Source of the DNA: Methylosinus sp. Sm6
Lineage (GTDB): Bacteria; Pseudomonadota; Alphaproteobacteria; Rhizobiales; Beijerinckiaceae
Assembly (NCBI RefSeq): GCF_019802345.1
Contig: NZ_JAINDZ010000020.1
Location: 1-64,000, forward strand
DNA length: 64,000 bases
Direction: 5' to 3'
Shown here: one piece after another, positions 36,068-45,246 of the stretch
How positions within the stretch are numbered: the first letter of the stretch is position 1
Layout: every line of letters starts with the position of its first letter
Notes under the pieces: generated by a model
The model's input: only the letters and a program-made list of their open reading frames with translations
Told to the model about the DNA's origin: nothing
The model's database searches: none
Program-made: the position numbers and the translations under genes

Positions 36068-37147
36068 TCAAGCCAATCTTCTCACCTCCGCGATGAGTTC
36101 CCGGCGTAGCGCTGTATCCTGCTCGGTCTCGGTCGACGCTTCGATCTGCGCGATATCGACGCCCGCGCGATGGAACGCGACAATCTGATTGGCGACGCTG
36201 CCGACAGAGCCGACGAGGAGATTGTCGAATGCGCGGCGAAAATCGTCGAGCGCCAGAGCGCGCAGATCGAAAGCGCCCGTCGCGAGGCGCTCGTCGCTCT
36301 CCCGGTTTCTCGCCGTTTGAGCTGACGCCGCGATTTCGGCGAGCGGGCGGCAGCTCAATAATTCTTCCGCCCTGCGGCGAAGCCTGTCGGCGATCTGTCG
36401 TGCGCCCGTATCTGTCTCTCCGAGCACCACCTTGAAATATTTCCAATATCTTAGACGCCGACCGTGTTGCGACGCAATTCCGCCGACGCGGTCGACAATG
36501 TTTCTCGTCTCCTCGACAGTTGGAAAGGAGGTGGCGTAGATATCCGCATATCGTGCGGCGAGATGCATAGCGGCCTCGGATGATCCACCGATGGATATGG
36601 GTGGACGAGGCTGCTGAAACGGACGGAAACCCACCCAAGCGTCCCGCACGCGATAATATTTTCCCTCGTAATCGAAAGGCTCCGCGGATTCCAGAGCCTT
36701 GGTAAAGACATCGAGATATTCTGCCGCGCGTTCATATCGTTCGGCCTTTGGAGAGAAGTCGCCGTCGCGCTGAACATCGACGTCGCTCGAGCCGATGACG
36801 ATGTGAACGGCGGAGCGTCCGCCCGACAGCTTGTCGAGGGTAGCGAAAGACCTCGCAGCGACAGTCGGTTGTGTGACTCCAGGACGGTGGGCTACTGTAA
36901 TCCGCAGGCGCGTCGTCGCGGACAGCGCCCAACCGGCGACGAGCCACGGATCTGGCCAAGCGCTGTAGATCGTGACCAAAGCGCTGTCCAAACCATCACT
37001 TTCCTCTTGCCGCGCTTTTTCCTGAACAAAGGCGGCCTTGACATCGCGGTTGCGCGGATCGGGAAGCGTCCTCGCGGCCTGACGGTCGAACGCAGTGTCG
37101 CCGGGAAGAGCAGCGGCGCGGACCCCTCCACGAATGTCGATGGTCAT
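36068..37147 (-). CDS. LLM-class flavin-dependent monooxygenase
   Basis: A 359-residue bacterial luciferase-like enzyme of the SsuD/alkanesulfonate or NtaA type. LRITVAHRPGVTQPTVAARS (near residue 80), LDKLSGGRSAVHIVIGSSD (near 103) and RDGDFSPKAERYERAAEYLD (near 125) are family blocks, followed by PPISIGGSSEAAMHLAARYADIYAT. Such enzymes use FMNH2 and O2 to cleave C-S or C-N bonds or oxidise heterocycles. ATG 37147 has AAGGAG upstream; the frame extends to 37183. It is 37 bp downstream of the TonB receptor. The pairing with a nitroreductase suggests a two-component monooxygenase. Confidence 0.9.
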   Translation of the reverse strand: MTIDIRGGVRAAALPGDTAFDRQAARTLPDPRNRDVKAAFVQEKARQEESDGLDSALVTIYSAWPDPWLVAGWALSATTRLRITVAHRPGVTQPTVAARSFATLDKLSGGRSAVHIVIGSSDVDVQRDGDFSPKAERYERAAEYLDVFTKALESAEPFDYEGKYYRVRDAWVGFRPFQQPRPPISIGGSSEAAMHLAARYADIYATSFPTVEETRNIVDRVGGIASQHGRRLRYWKYFKVVLGETDTGARQIADRLRRRAEELLSCRPLAEIAASAQTARNRESDERLATGAFDLRALALDDFRRAFDNLLVGSVGSVANQIVAFHRAGVDIAQIEASTETEQDTALRRELIAEVRRLA

Positions 37148-37183
37148 GGCGAAATGCTCCTTGTTGATCGCCCGCACGGTCAT

Positions 37184-39679
37184 CTAGAATTTGTAAGCCA
37201 TACGGGCATAATAATAGCCTCCGTTGACGCCGAAGGGCGAGAACGTCGGGAACACCGTCGCATTGTAGACCCGCGTGGACAAAAGCGTCTCATTGGGTCG
37301 AACGGCGAACAAATTATTCGCCCCGATCGCCGCGTGCAGGCCGCCGCCGAAGTCATAACCGATTTCGGCGTCGGTAATGACTTTCGGCGTTATCACATTC
37401 GTATAGTAGGGCGCCGTATCCGTCGTCGGCGTCGCCGACACCGCCGAAACGGTTCCGTATCTAGTCAGCCGCAATGAGAAGGTCCATGCATCTTTCAGAT
37501 AGGTGGCGCCGAGAATGATCTTCGTATGCGGCGCCCAATCAGTGATGTTCGAACGCGCCACCGGATCGAGGAGCGGCGCGCCATTGAACGCTGCAGGCGC
37601 CTCGCTCACGCGCAGAATGCTAGTGCTGTTGAAGCTTGCCGCGAAATCGAATCGAAATGCGCCATATTGGTCGAAATCCACGGCATAATCCGCTTTGATG
37701 TCGACTCCACGCGTGCGGGTGTCTGCGCCGTTGACGAAATAGCTCACGGTCGCATTGGCGGTCGGATCGATGACATTGCCGCTCGCCGCGATCGCGGCGA
37801 CCGCCGTGGGGCCGGTCAAGGCCCCCGTCGAAACGATGCGGTCGCGGATGTCGATCTGATAGAGGTCGACGGATCCATGCAACCCCGGCGTTATCTCGGT
37901 CACCAATCCCACACTGATATTCGTCGACTTTTCGGGTCGCAAGGACTGTGCGCCGGCGATGGCCGCCGCATTCGAGTTGGGCGGCAAGATCACATAGGCC
38001 GAGGTCGGCGACACTGCAGATTGCGAGAAATATTCCTCCGCCAATGTGGGGGCGCGAAATCCAGTGCTCAATGTGCCGCGCACAGCCAATTCCCGCGAGA
38101 AATCGAAGCGCGTGGAGAGCTTGCCATTGAGCGTGCCGCCGAAGTCGCTGTAGTTTTCATAGCGTCCGGCGACATCGACCTTCCAGTTCGGGAGGAGCTT
38201 CGTGCTCACGTCGACATAGCCCGCATAGACGTCGCGACCATGGCTGCCGGCGTCGGTTGGCCGAATTCCAGCGAAAGCGGCAGGGCCGGCCGAATAATAG
38301 GACCAAAAGTCGCCTTGCTTGATTTGATAGGTTTCACGCCTGTTTTCCGCGCCGATAGCGATATTGATCGGCTCCGGCGCGATGCTCAGCGAAAACGGTT
38401 TGATGAAATCGACGTTGATGGTCCGCTGAGTGCTCGAATACTGCCCGATATAGAAACTCGTCGGCGTCCAACCGGCGCCTGTCGTTGCGAGCGTATCGTT
38501 GAACAAGGTTCTGTTGGCGGAGTTGTTCAGATTGACGTCAACGGTGTCGCCGCCATAAGTCACGCTGACGTCCCACCGCCCATCCCCGAGGAAGGCTCCC
38601 TTCGAACCGATCGTGCCCGACCAGTCATACTCGCTTATCTTCTCCGTCGGAACAAAGCCATTGGGGTAGATGACGGCGTTCGAGGATGTCCCATTGAAGT
38701 CTGGCGCTCGGTAGTTCTGGAAGGATTCGGCGACGCGCGTTCCGCCTGTACCAAAGGCGTAGAGCTCATTTCCATTATCGAGTTCGAAACCCGAATTGAC
38801 GCCGAACAGAGGCAGAAAATATTTAGGATCTCCGATGACGGCGGCGACATTCGGATCAATCCATGGATAAGGGGTGCCGGGGCCGACGCGCAGACCATCC
38901 TGGAACGCATTCTGATCCGACCCGGTCTGATTGCTGTGCAAATGAGACGTCAACTGCCCGCTCAGGTGCACGAAACCGCGCTCGCCGAGATGGAACCCTT
39001 TGTCGATTTGTACATTTCGAGTGAAGCCGTCGCCGAGCGAATTGGGATTGTAGCTCTTTCCATATCGACCGACGACTGCGTCGATTTCGCCCGTATCGGG
39101 CGAATTCTTCAGGATGATGTTGACGACGCCGGCGATCGCGTCGGATCCGTATTGAGCGGCCGCGCCGTCCTCCAAGATTTCGATGTGGTCGACAGCCGAG
39201 ACCGGGATCAGATCGAGATCGGCGCCGGCCGAACCTTTTGGGAAGCCGCCGGTGGAAATGACGGCTGTTCCATGCCGGCGCTTACCGTTGACGAGGACGA
39301 GAACATGGTTCGCCGTGAGCCCACGCAGACGCGGCGAACGGACGAGAGCGCTCAAATCAAAATTGACGGCGTTGGCGTTATAGGACGGCGCAAGACGTAG
39401 CAGCGCATCCAAAATATTCGTCTGACCCGTTTCTTTCAACTTCTCCGAACCTATAATCGTAATAGGCGAAGAACTTTGTCTGGCCTTGACCCCATATTCA
39501 CGCGTGCCGGTCACAATGACATCCTCGACCGCGGCTTCCGCTGGCGCTGGATGAACGTTGGCTGAAGGGGCCGCTCGAGCGCCAATTGGCGCGCCGAGCG
39601 CCAGAAGGCAGACGCTCATCCATCCTTTCTGGTTGAAAAAAGCAGCGAGGTATTCGCACTCACATCTCGTGTGCAACAT
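37184..39679 (-). CDS. TonB-dependent outer-membrane receptor 1
   Basis: An 831-residue receptor. Signal peptide MSVCLLALGAPIGARA begins near residue 21 of the frame; a TonB-box-like EDVIVTGTR is near 52. The plug domain contains NILDALLRLAPSYNAN, RLRGLTANHVLVLVNGKRRH, DLIPVSAVDHIEILEDGAAA and YGSDAIAGVVNIILK. The 22-strand barrel follows and ends in YYYARMAYKF with a terminal Phe. It resembles receptors used by sphingomonads for organic substrates. It is first in the operon with the LLM monooxygenase, nitroreductase and amidase, and operator 1 lies 98 bp upstream. ATG 39679 has no strong ribosome binding site, so the exact start is uncertain. Confidence 0.93.
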   Translation of the reverse strand: MLHTRCECEYLAAFFNQKGWMSVCLLALGAPIGARAAPSANVHPAPAEAAVEDVIVTGTREYGVKARQSSSPITIIGSEKLKETGQTNILDALLRLAPSYNANAVNFDLSALVRSPRLRGLTANHVLVLVNGKRRHGTAVISTGGFPKGSAGADLDLIPVSAVDHIEILEDGAAAQYGSDAIAGVVNIILKNSPDTGEIDAVVGRYGKSYNPNSLGDGFTRNVQIDKGFHLGERGFVHLSGQLTSHLHSNQTGSDQNAFQDGLRVGPGTPYPWIDPNVAAVIGDPKYFLPLFGVNSGFELDNGNELYAFGTGGTRVAESFQNYRAPDFNGTSSNAVIYPNGFVPTEKISEYDWSGTIGSKGAFLGDGRWDVSVTYGGDTVDVNLNNSANRTLFNDTLATTGAGWTPTSFYIGQYSSTQRTINVDFIKPFSLSIAPEPINIAIGAENRRETYQIKQGDFWSYYSAGPAAFAGIRPTDAGSHGRDVYAGYVDVSTKLLPNWKVDVAGRYENYSDFGGTLNGKLSTRFDFSRELAVRGTLSTGFRAPTLAEEYFSQSAVSPTSAYVILPPNSNAAAIAGAQSLRPEKSTNISVGLVTEITPGLHGSVDLYQIDIRDRIVSTGALTGPTAVAAIAASGNVIDPTANATVSYFVNGADTRTRGVDIKADYAVDFDQYGAFRFDFAASFNSTSILRVSEAPAAFNGAPLLDPVARSNITDWAPHTKIILGATYLKDAWTFSLRLTRYGTVSAVSATPTTDTAPYYTNVITPKVITDAEIGYDFGGGLHAAIGANNLFAVRPNETLLSTRVYNATVFPTFSPFGVNGGYYYARMAYKF

Positions 39680-39776
39680 TCTCTATGAATCCCTATCCTT
39701 CGTGACGACGGAGTGTTGTCTCGCATTGCGAAAGCCACTATTTACCTATATTCACATCTGACTTTGCTTTTGAGCA

Positions 39777-39793
39777 ATTACCTCGGAGGTAAT
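39777..39793. promoter_or_regulatory. 17-bp palindromic operator 1 (ATTACCT-CGG-AGGTAAT)
   Basis: A perfect inverted repeat with seven-base arms and a three-base spacer, 98 bp upstream of TonB receptor 1. The same arms and spacing occur at 42482 and 51849. The rest of the 301-bp gap 39680-39980 holds no gene I recognise. Confidence 0.8.
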
Positions 39794-39980
39794 ATTTTGA
39801 CGAAATCTCGTTCGTCTTCCTCGCTCTGGTCGAGCCGTTGCGCTGCTCGCCCACGGCGATCTCGCCGACGATGGTCGGTAGAGAATTCGATGGCTATCGA
39901 TCGGGTCGACATCGCTCTTCATAAGCGGCGGCGCTCATCGACGAGGCGCGCACGCAGCGCTTCCGCGCGACAGTATCGGA

Positions 39981-42410
39981 TCACCATTTTGCAGCGAGCG
40001 TTACGCCGGCCATCAAGGGCGCGCCAACCGTGCCCGAAACGAGGCCTGCGCCCACTTGCAGAGCAGACTGCTGGTTCGTGTAATATTTCTGATCGAGAGC
40101 GTTATGTATCCATCCGACGAGCCTCCAGGCTTCGTCGTTGCTCTGGACGCCGACGTGCAGATTGAGGATGCCGTATGGGTGAATGATGCTGTAGATCGAA
40201 TCGCTCGTCTCCGAATAAACCGTGCTCTGCCAATTGAAATCGCCCCCGACGAATCCGAGCAGTGGCTTGTCCAGAAGGGGAAGTGTCGCGCCGATAGGCC
40301 GCTTGTATTCGCCGCCGACGGAGAACGACCAGCGAGGAACGATCGATAGGCGCTTGCCGGTGAAATCACAGGTCACATAGAGATTGGATACCTCCACGGG
40401 GCACGGCGCAGATTTAAAGGAATCGAAATAAGCATCGTTGAAGGTCGCCGAGCCGTACAAGTTCAAGCCTTCGATCGGCTGAGCCCGCACATCTGCTTCG
40501 ATGCCGCGTGAAATTGCGCGCTTCGCATTCGACAGAAAGCGTGTCGCGGTACCCCCCGATGAACTCAATTCCGCGACATTGGTGATGTAATTGCGGTCGA
40601 CTATCCAAAATGCAGCCAGATTGGCGAGAAGCCGCTGATCGAAAAACTCGCTCTTTATGCCAATCTCAAAATTGTCGAGTTCTTCCGCCTTCACCGTCGG
40701 TTTCGCCCCGACCGGCAAGTTGGCGGCTGCAAAGGCGATGTTCGGGCCGCCCGGACGAACGCCATGCGAATAGGTGGCGTAACCCAGAACGTCGGGCGAA
40801 AATTTATATGCGACGGATATCAGCCCCGAAGGAAGGCCCTCATGCGTCGCCGCGCTGTAATAGTAATAGGGAGGACCGAGCTGGTTGCTTCGCAAGGTCG
40901 CCGCCTGCAGTTGCTGGTTCGCGGTAAGGCCATCCAGTGATTGACCATATACTTGGCCAGTGGCCGCCGCCGATTTCGCTGTGTAGGAATAGCGCAAGCC
41001 CGCGCTGATATCGAGATTGGGAGTCACATGCCAGGTCGCGTGTGAAAAGGCTGCAATGCTGTTGGTCTGGACATTTGCGTAGCTGTTCCGATTGAGCCAA
41101 TCGAGCGCCGTCTTGTCGACTAGAGTTTGTTCAACGGTGGTCGGGTTGCCGAACCAAACGCCCGCTTGGCTGCCGTAACCCAACGAGTACCACAGACGAA
41201 ACTGCTCCCGATAGTAGAATAGGCCTGCCGTCGCCTCGATCGCCTCGCCGGGCGGGGTGGATATTTTCAGCTCCTCTTGAAAGGACTGAGCACTCGTCAC
41301 CGGATTGAGCACCCTATGCGTGTCGACATTGATTTGCGAGTTTCCTGTTTGATTTTGATTGAACCCATACTGTCGAAAAGCCGTTAGAGAGGAAAGCAGA
41401 TATCCGTTCAGATTGTAGCGAATATCAGCGGAACCGCCGTAGCTGTCGACCCGTTCGTAGAAGCTCTGTGCGGCAATGTCGGTGGCGTAATGCGAGAGCG
41501 CATCGAAGGATGAGGGCGCATAGCCGACCTTTGCGGCGCGAACAAAAAAGTTATTTGGAAAGGCCGCGCCATTCGCGTATCGCGTCACGGCCCCATTGGG
41601 CAAAAATAACGAGTTGGCCGTATTGGCGTAAGAGTAATCGACAATGACGCGAGCGGTCAGGTCATTGTCCGGCTGCAACAGCAATTGGGCCCGCACCCCC
41701 TTGTCATGCCAATCATTGTAGCGCTTTCCGGTCGTCGTGCTCGAACTGTATCCGTCGCGGTCGACCCCGTAGATAGACAGGCGAAACGCGGCTTTGTCGC
41801 TGCCGGCGATCGCTCCGGTCAGGCTTCCTTTGAGCTGGACGTGATTATACGTCCCATATGAAATCGCCAGCTTCGACTCCGGCTCGAAGGATGGCATGGC
41901 GGTGCTGATATGAACGGCGCCGCCAGTACTATCCCAGCCTCCTTTCGTCGATTGGGGTCCTTTCAGGACTTGTATGCCGACGAGATCCGGCACATCCGTC
42001 GTCCACGCCCCGGGACGCGCGAAATAGACCCCATCGACATAGATCGGGACCCCGTTGAAAATGCTGCTGAGATCGCTCGCATCCGAATTGCCTATCCCAC
42101 GCACGTTGTAAGTGAGATTTTGAGGACTCGTCTGCTTTATAACCAAGCTCGGCACGAGCTTTCTCGCTTGCTCCAAATTGTCGATTTGCGCTGCGCGAAT
42201 TTGATCTCGGGTTATGATGGTCGCAGCGACTGGCTTCGATTGTAGTGCGGTCGCTTGATTGTCGGCGTTCGTCGCCGAGGTAACGACGACATCCTCTACC
42301 GTCGTGGAATCGGTCGGGGCTTGCGCAACAGCGCCGATCGGAAACAGCATGATCGCCGCAGTCGCTAGCGCGCTGCTCGAAGTCAATCTCCACGTCTTTC
42401 GTAACCTCAT
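39981..42410 (-). CDS. TonB-dependent outer-membrane receptor 2
   Basis: An 809-residue receptor. Signal peptide RKTWRLTSSSALATAAIMLF...GAVAQA (about 29 residues), TonB-box-like VEDVVVTSA near 38, and plug blocks NLEQARKLVPSLVIKQTSPQ, NLTYNVRGIGNSDASDLSSI and LVGIQVLKGPQSTKGGWDST. The barrel ends in VTLAAKW with a terminal aromatic. It resembles the sphingomonad-type receptors linked to aromatic or xenobiotic uptake. GGGAG lies six bases before ATG 42410, and operator 2 is 72 bp upstream. It follows the two transporter genes but has its own promoter region. Confidence 0.93.
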   Translation of the reverse strand: MRLRKTWRLTSSSALATAAIMLFPIGAVAQAPTDSTTVEDVVVTSATNADNQATALQSKPVAATIITRDQIRAAQIDNLEQARKLVPSLVIKQTSPQNLTYNVRGIGNSDASDLSSIFNGVPIYVDGVYFARPGAWTTDVPDLVGIQVLKGPQSTKGGWDSTGGAVHISTAMPSFEPESKLAISYGTYNHVQLKGSLTGAIAGSDKAAFRLSIYGVDRDGYSSSTTTGKRYNDWHDKGVRAQLLLQPDNDLTARVIVDYSYANTANSLFLPNGAVTRYANGAAFPNNFFVRAAKVGYAPSSFDALSHYATDIAAQSFYERVDSYGGSADIRYNLNGYLLSSLTAFRQYGFNQNQTGNSQINVDTHRVLNPVTSAQSFQEELKISTPPGEAIEATAGLFYYREQFRLWYSLGYGSQAGVWFGNPTTVEQTLVDKTALDWLNRNSYANVQTNSIAAFSHATWHVTPNLDISAGLRYSYTAKSAAATGQVYGQSLDGLTANQQLQAATLRSNQLGPPYYYYSAATHEGLPSGLISVAYKFSPDVLGYATYSHGVRPGGPNIAFAAANLPVGAKPTVKAEELDNFEIGIKSEFFDQRLLANLAAFWIVDRNYITNVAELSSSGGTATRFLSNAKRAISRGIEADVRAQPIEGLNLYGSATFNDAYFDSFKSAPCPVEVSNLYVTCDFTGKRLSIVPRWSFSVGGEYKRPIGATLPLLDKPLLGFVGGDFNWQSTVYSETSDSIYSIIHPYGILNLHVGVQSNDEAWRLVGWIHNALDQKYYTNQQSALQVGAGLVSGTVGAPLMAGVTLAAKW

Positions 42411-42481
42411 CGCCTACTCCCTATACGACGCTCAATGAACTCAAGTCGAATTAAGCTACGTCGAATGGCGTTTTTCGCTCA

Positions 42482-42498
42482 ATTACTTCGAAGGTAAT
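42482..42498. promoter_or_regulatory. 17-bp palindromic operator 2 (ATTACTT-CGA-AGGTAAT)
   Basis: Same architecture as the sites at 39777 and 51849, with one arm base changed (ATTACTT for ATTACCT). It is 72 bp upstream of TonB receptor 2, between that gene and the MFS gene ending at 42652. Confidence 0.75.
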
Positions 42499-42651
42499 AT
42501 CGATCGCGTGTCACGGCGACCACGCATCCGCGGACGTGGGAAGAGCTCTTGCGCAATCGCGCCGACAAGGGAGCGAATGCGATCTCTGGAGTCCGCTCGA
42601 TGCTCCCCCGCTATTTTTCCGGCGGTGTATCGATAGTGAAGACCGTCATTG

Positions 42652-43815
42652 CTACGGTGCGACGCCGCTCATGCGCGACTGCCGCAGCCGAGAGGAGGCC
42701 AAGCCGGACAGCATTGCGAGGAGAATGACGACACCCCCGACATAGGCATTGGTCTGCGGGGAGAAATGATCCATCACCCCCGCCCCGATAAACGATCCGA
42801 AAGCGACGCCCAGTTGAATGGCGGAGGTGTTGATGCCGAGCTGAAACGATGCGGACGAGGGGGTTTGCTCGATCAGATATTTCTGGATCGCCGGTCCGGG
42901 CGCCATATTGAAGACGCACCACAACATCATGAGCGCGAGCAGGCTGGTCAATGAGATGGTGCTGGCCGGAAGAGCGAGCACGGCAATGGCATGCAACGGC
43001 AAGAAAGTCAGGAAAGTTTTCTGCGCGCTGAGCTTGTCGGTCGACCACCCCCCCAGCCACGCGCCGAAAATGCCACCGACGCCGTACACCAGTAGCACCA
43101 TACTGATCGTGACAGGGTCGAGGTCCATGGTTTGAGCCAGGAAGGGGCTGATATAGGTAAAGATCGTAAACTGGCCTGTCATCTGCAGGAGGGAAGCGAG
43201 ATGGGCGAACACGGATTCTTTGTCGAGCGTCGTTCCCATCTTCTTCCGTAGAGGCGCAGCGGGCGCGCCGGGCAACTGGCGCAGTTTGGACCGCACGACG
43301 GGTATGATGAGAATCGTCACCGCCGTCAAAAGGAAGAAGGTCATTCGCCAACCCCACTGCACGCCGACCAGCGTACCCAGCGGAACGCCCAGCACCAGGG
43401 AAGCGACGATGCCGGAAAAGATCATGCCGATGGCCCTGCCGCGCTGATCCTCCGTGACCATTGCCGCCGCCAAGGTGATCGCCAGCACGACGATGATCGA
43501 ACAACTGGACGCAACGATGATTCGCGACGCCATCAGGAGCAGGAAGCTGCCGCTCGCCGCGCTGAGCAGATTGGCTCCGGCGAACACCACAAGGCTCGTG
43601 ACCAGCAGCTTGCGGCGTTCGATATGCGAGGTCAGCGATATCAGCACTGGAGCGCCGAGCGCATAGACCAGCGCGTAAACGGTCATCAATAGGCCTGCCG
43701 ATCCCAGCGAAATCTGAAGATCTCGGGAAATTCCGTCGAGAATTCCGGCGATGACCAATTCGGCGGTTCCGACTACGAAGGCCAGAATCGCGAGGATGAA
43801 CACGCTAGGATTCAT
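42652..43815 (-). CDS. MFS transporter (DHA1 drug-efflux type)
   Basis: A 387-residue inner-membrane protein with 12 predicted helices. Helix 1 is FILAILAFVVGTAELVIAGI, and the AEL.I.G.L start is typical of AraJ/NepI-type DHA1 exporters. The helix 2-3 motif is reduced to SHIERRKLLVTSLV, and helix 5 has GVPLGTLVGVQWGWRMTFF. It probably exports a small molecule. ATG 43815 overlaps the stop of the upstream MFS gene (43812-43815). The frame is open far upstream, but that part is antisense to the other transporter. Confidence 0.9.
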   Translation of the reverse strand: MNPSVFILAILAFVVGTAELVIAGILDGISRDLQISLGSAGLLMTVYALVYALGAPVLISLTSHIERRKLLVTSLVVFAGANLLSAASGSFLLLMASRIIVASSCSIIVVLAITLAAAMVTEDQRGRAIGMIFSGIVASLVLGVPLGTLVGVQWGWRMTFFLLTAVTILIIPVVRSKLRQLPGAPAAPLRKKMGTTLDKESVFAHLASLLQMTGQFTIFTYISPFLAQTMDLDPVTISMVLLVYGVGGIFGAWLGGWSTDKLSAQKTFLTFLPLHAIAVLALPASTISLTSLLALMMLWCVFNMAPGPAIQKYLIEQTPSSASFQLGINTSAIQLGVAFGSFIGAGVMDHFSPQTNAYVGGVVILLAMLSGLASSRLRQSRMSGVAP

Positions 43816-45161
43816 CTCGTCAAACTCCGATGTTCGCGCATGTGGTCGGTCCGGCGCATCTCGCCCTCGCCCTCGACTTCGACCTGTTCGACATCGGTTG
43901 GCGCTGGCTGTGGAAACGGCCCGCAGCCATCCATCGGACGGCGCAGCTCGTAGCGATATGGGCCGAGGAGCAGCAATAGGCCGATGGCGACGACGAGTGC
44001 CGCGTCGAGCGCCCACAAGGCGGCGACATAGGAGCCGTGCTGATCGAAAAGATATCCGAGCAGATAGGAGCCGAGGCCGATCGAGAGCGCGAAAGTGAAC
44101 GGCTGAATCGATCCATAAATGACGCCGAAGCGCCTCAGTCCACAGTAGCGGCTCACAAAATATTGCGTCGAGCCGCTCTCCCCGCCGCCGCCGAATCCGA
44201 CAAGCAGAATGGCGAGCGGCAAAAGCGTGTTTTCGGGCCCGGCCTGCAACAGCAATAGGCCGGCGAGCGCGACTGCCGCGAACGGCAGGACGATCCGCGG
44301 TGTGTCGAAACGATCGAGCAAATGCCCCAGGACCGGCTGCGAGAGGCTCATCCCGATCCAAAGCATCGAGAAGGTCGCAGCCGCGTCAGTTCTGGACAGT
44401 CCGCGTTCGATCAACAAGGGCACGCCATGAGTGATGAGACCGGACATCACGAATACGGTCAAAACGAGATTGCCGATGACGAGCCAGAACCTTGCAGAGA
44501 GCCACGCTTCGACCAGCGTGTCTCCCGAATGGGCGTCGGGGAGAGGCCTGTCGTCGGCCGTCGACCACGGGCGCCGAGGTTCATGGAACAGCAGCCAGAT
44601 GAGAGGCGCGGCGACGACGAGTTCCGCTCCGCCGTAGAACAGATAAGACTGGCGCCATCCGAACGTATCGACGCACCAGCGGCCGACGACCAGGCTGAAG
44701 ACGCCGCCGAGGCCGAAGCCGAGCCCGAACAATCCATATGCCAAGCCTCGCCGATGTGTGAACCACATCCCGATGATCTTGCCGTAAGGCAGGTTTCCAG
44801 GCGCTAGAAGTCCGATGAAACAGAAAAGGCTTCGAATGGCGAGACCATTCTCCGCAGATGCGAGCGCCGAGATCGCCAACGCTAGCAAGAAGGTGAGCAA
44901 CAGCAACATCGGGCGAAGCCCGTAGCGATCCATCAACCAGCCTTTGACCGGACTCCCGAGCGCCACCGACAGACCGAAAAGCGTAATCATCGAGGACGCT
45001 TCCGTGCGGTCCCAACCGAATTCATCGCTCATCGGCTGGATAAACAGGCCGAAGCTATTGAGCATGAAGCCTGTAGGGCCGAGCATGACGCCGATGATCG
45101 AAACGATGAGGACTCCCGTCGCCGAAAGAGAAAATTCTGTTAGCGAAGTTGGACGCATCAT
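43812..45161 (-). CDS. MFS transporter (monocarboxylate/OxlT-like)
   Basis: A 449-residue 12-helix transporter. MLGPTGFMLNSFGLFIQPMS with DEFGWDRTEASSMITLFGLS is the monocarboxylate-type N-terminal signature, and GSPVKGWLMDRYGLRP is the helix 2-3 loop. The tail is polar and charged. This group usually moves organic acids, so it could import or export an acidic compound handled by the island. GGGAG lies four bases before ATG 45161. Having an OxlT-like and a DHA1-like carrier side by side with translational overlap suggests paired transport of a substrate and a product. Confidence 0.9.
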   Translation of the reverse strand: MMRPTSLTEFSLSATGVLIVSIIGVMLGPTGFMLNSFGLFIQPMSDEFGWDRTEASSMITLFGLSVALGSPVKGWLMDRYGLRPMLLLLTFLLALAISALASAENGLAIRSLFCFIGLLAPGNLPYGKIIGMWFTHRRGLAYGLFGLGFGLGGVFSLVVGRWCVDTFGWRQSYLFYGGAELVVAAPLIWLLFHEPRRPWSTADDRPLPDAHSGDTLVEAWLSARFWLVIGNLVLTVFVMSGLITHGVPLLIERGLSRTDAAATFSMLWIGMSLSQPVLGHLLDRFDTPRIVLPFAAVALAGLLLLQAGPENTLLPLAILLVGFGGGGESGSTQYFVSRYCGLRRFGVIYGSIQPFTFALSIGLGSYLLGYLFDQHGSYVAALWALDAALVVAIGLLLLLGPYRYELRRPMDGCGPFPQPAPTDVEQVEVEGEGEMRRTDHMREHRSLTR

Positions 45162-45246
45162 TTTCTCCCGTGGCGTCTGAAACGATATCGAACCACTCCG
45201 CAGCGCCGGCGCTGGACAGATTGAAGCCGAATGGCCGATCAGTAAT

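Noticed and set aside
33722-37147. Rut pyrimidine-degradation operon (LLM enzyme, amide hydrolase, nitroreductase)
   Set aside because: The hydrolase is of the amidase-signature type, not an isochorismatase-like RutB, and rutC/D/F/G equivalents are missing.
37184-42410. Methanobactin or siderophore system for the two TonB receptors
   Set aside because: No precursor peptide, MbnB/MbnC-like gene, NRPS or siderophore synthetase is present; the receptors look more like those for organic substrates.
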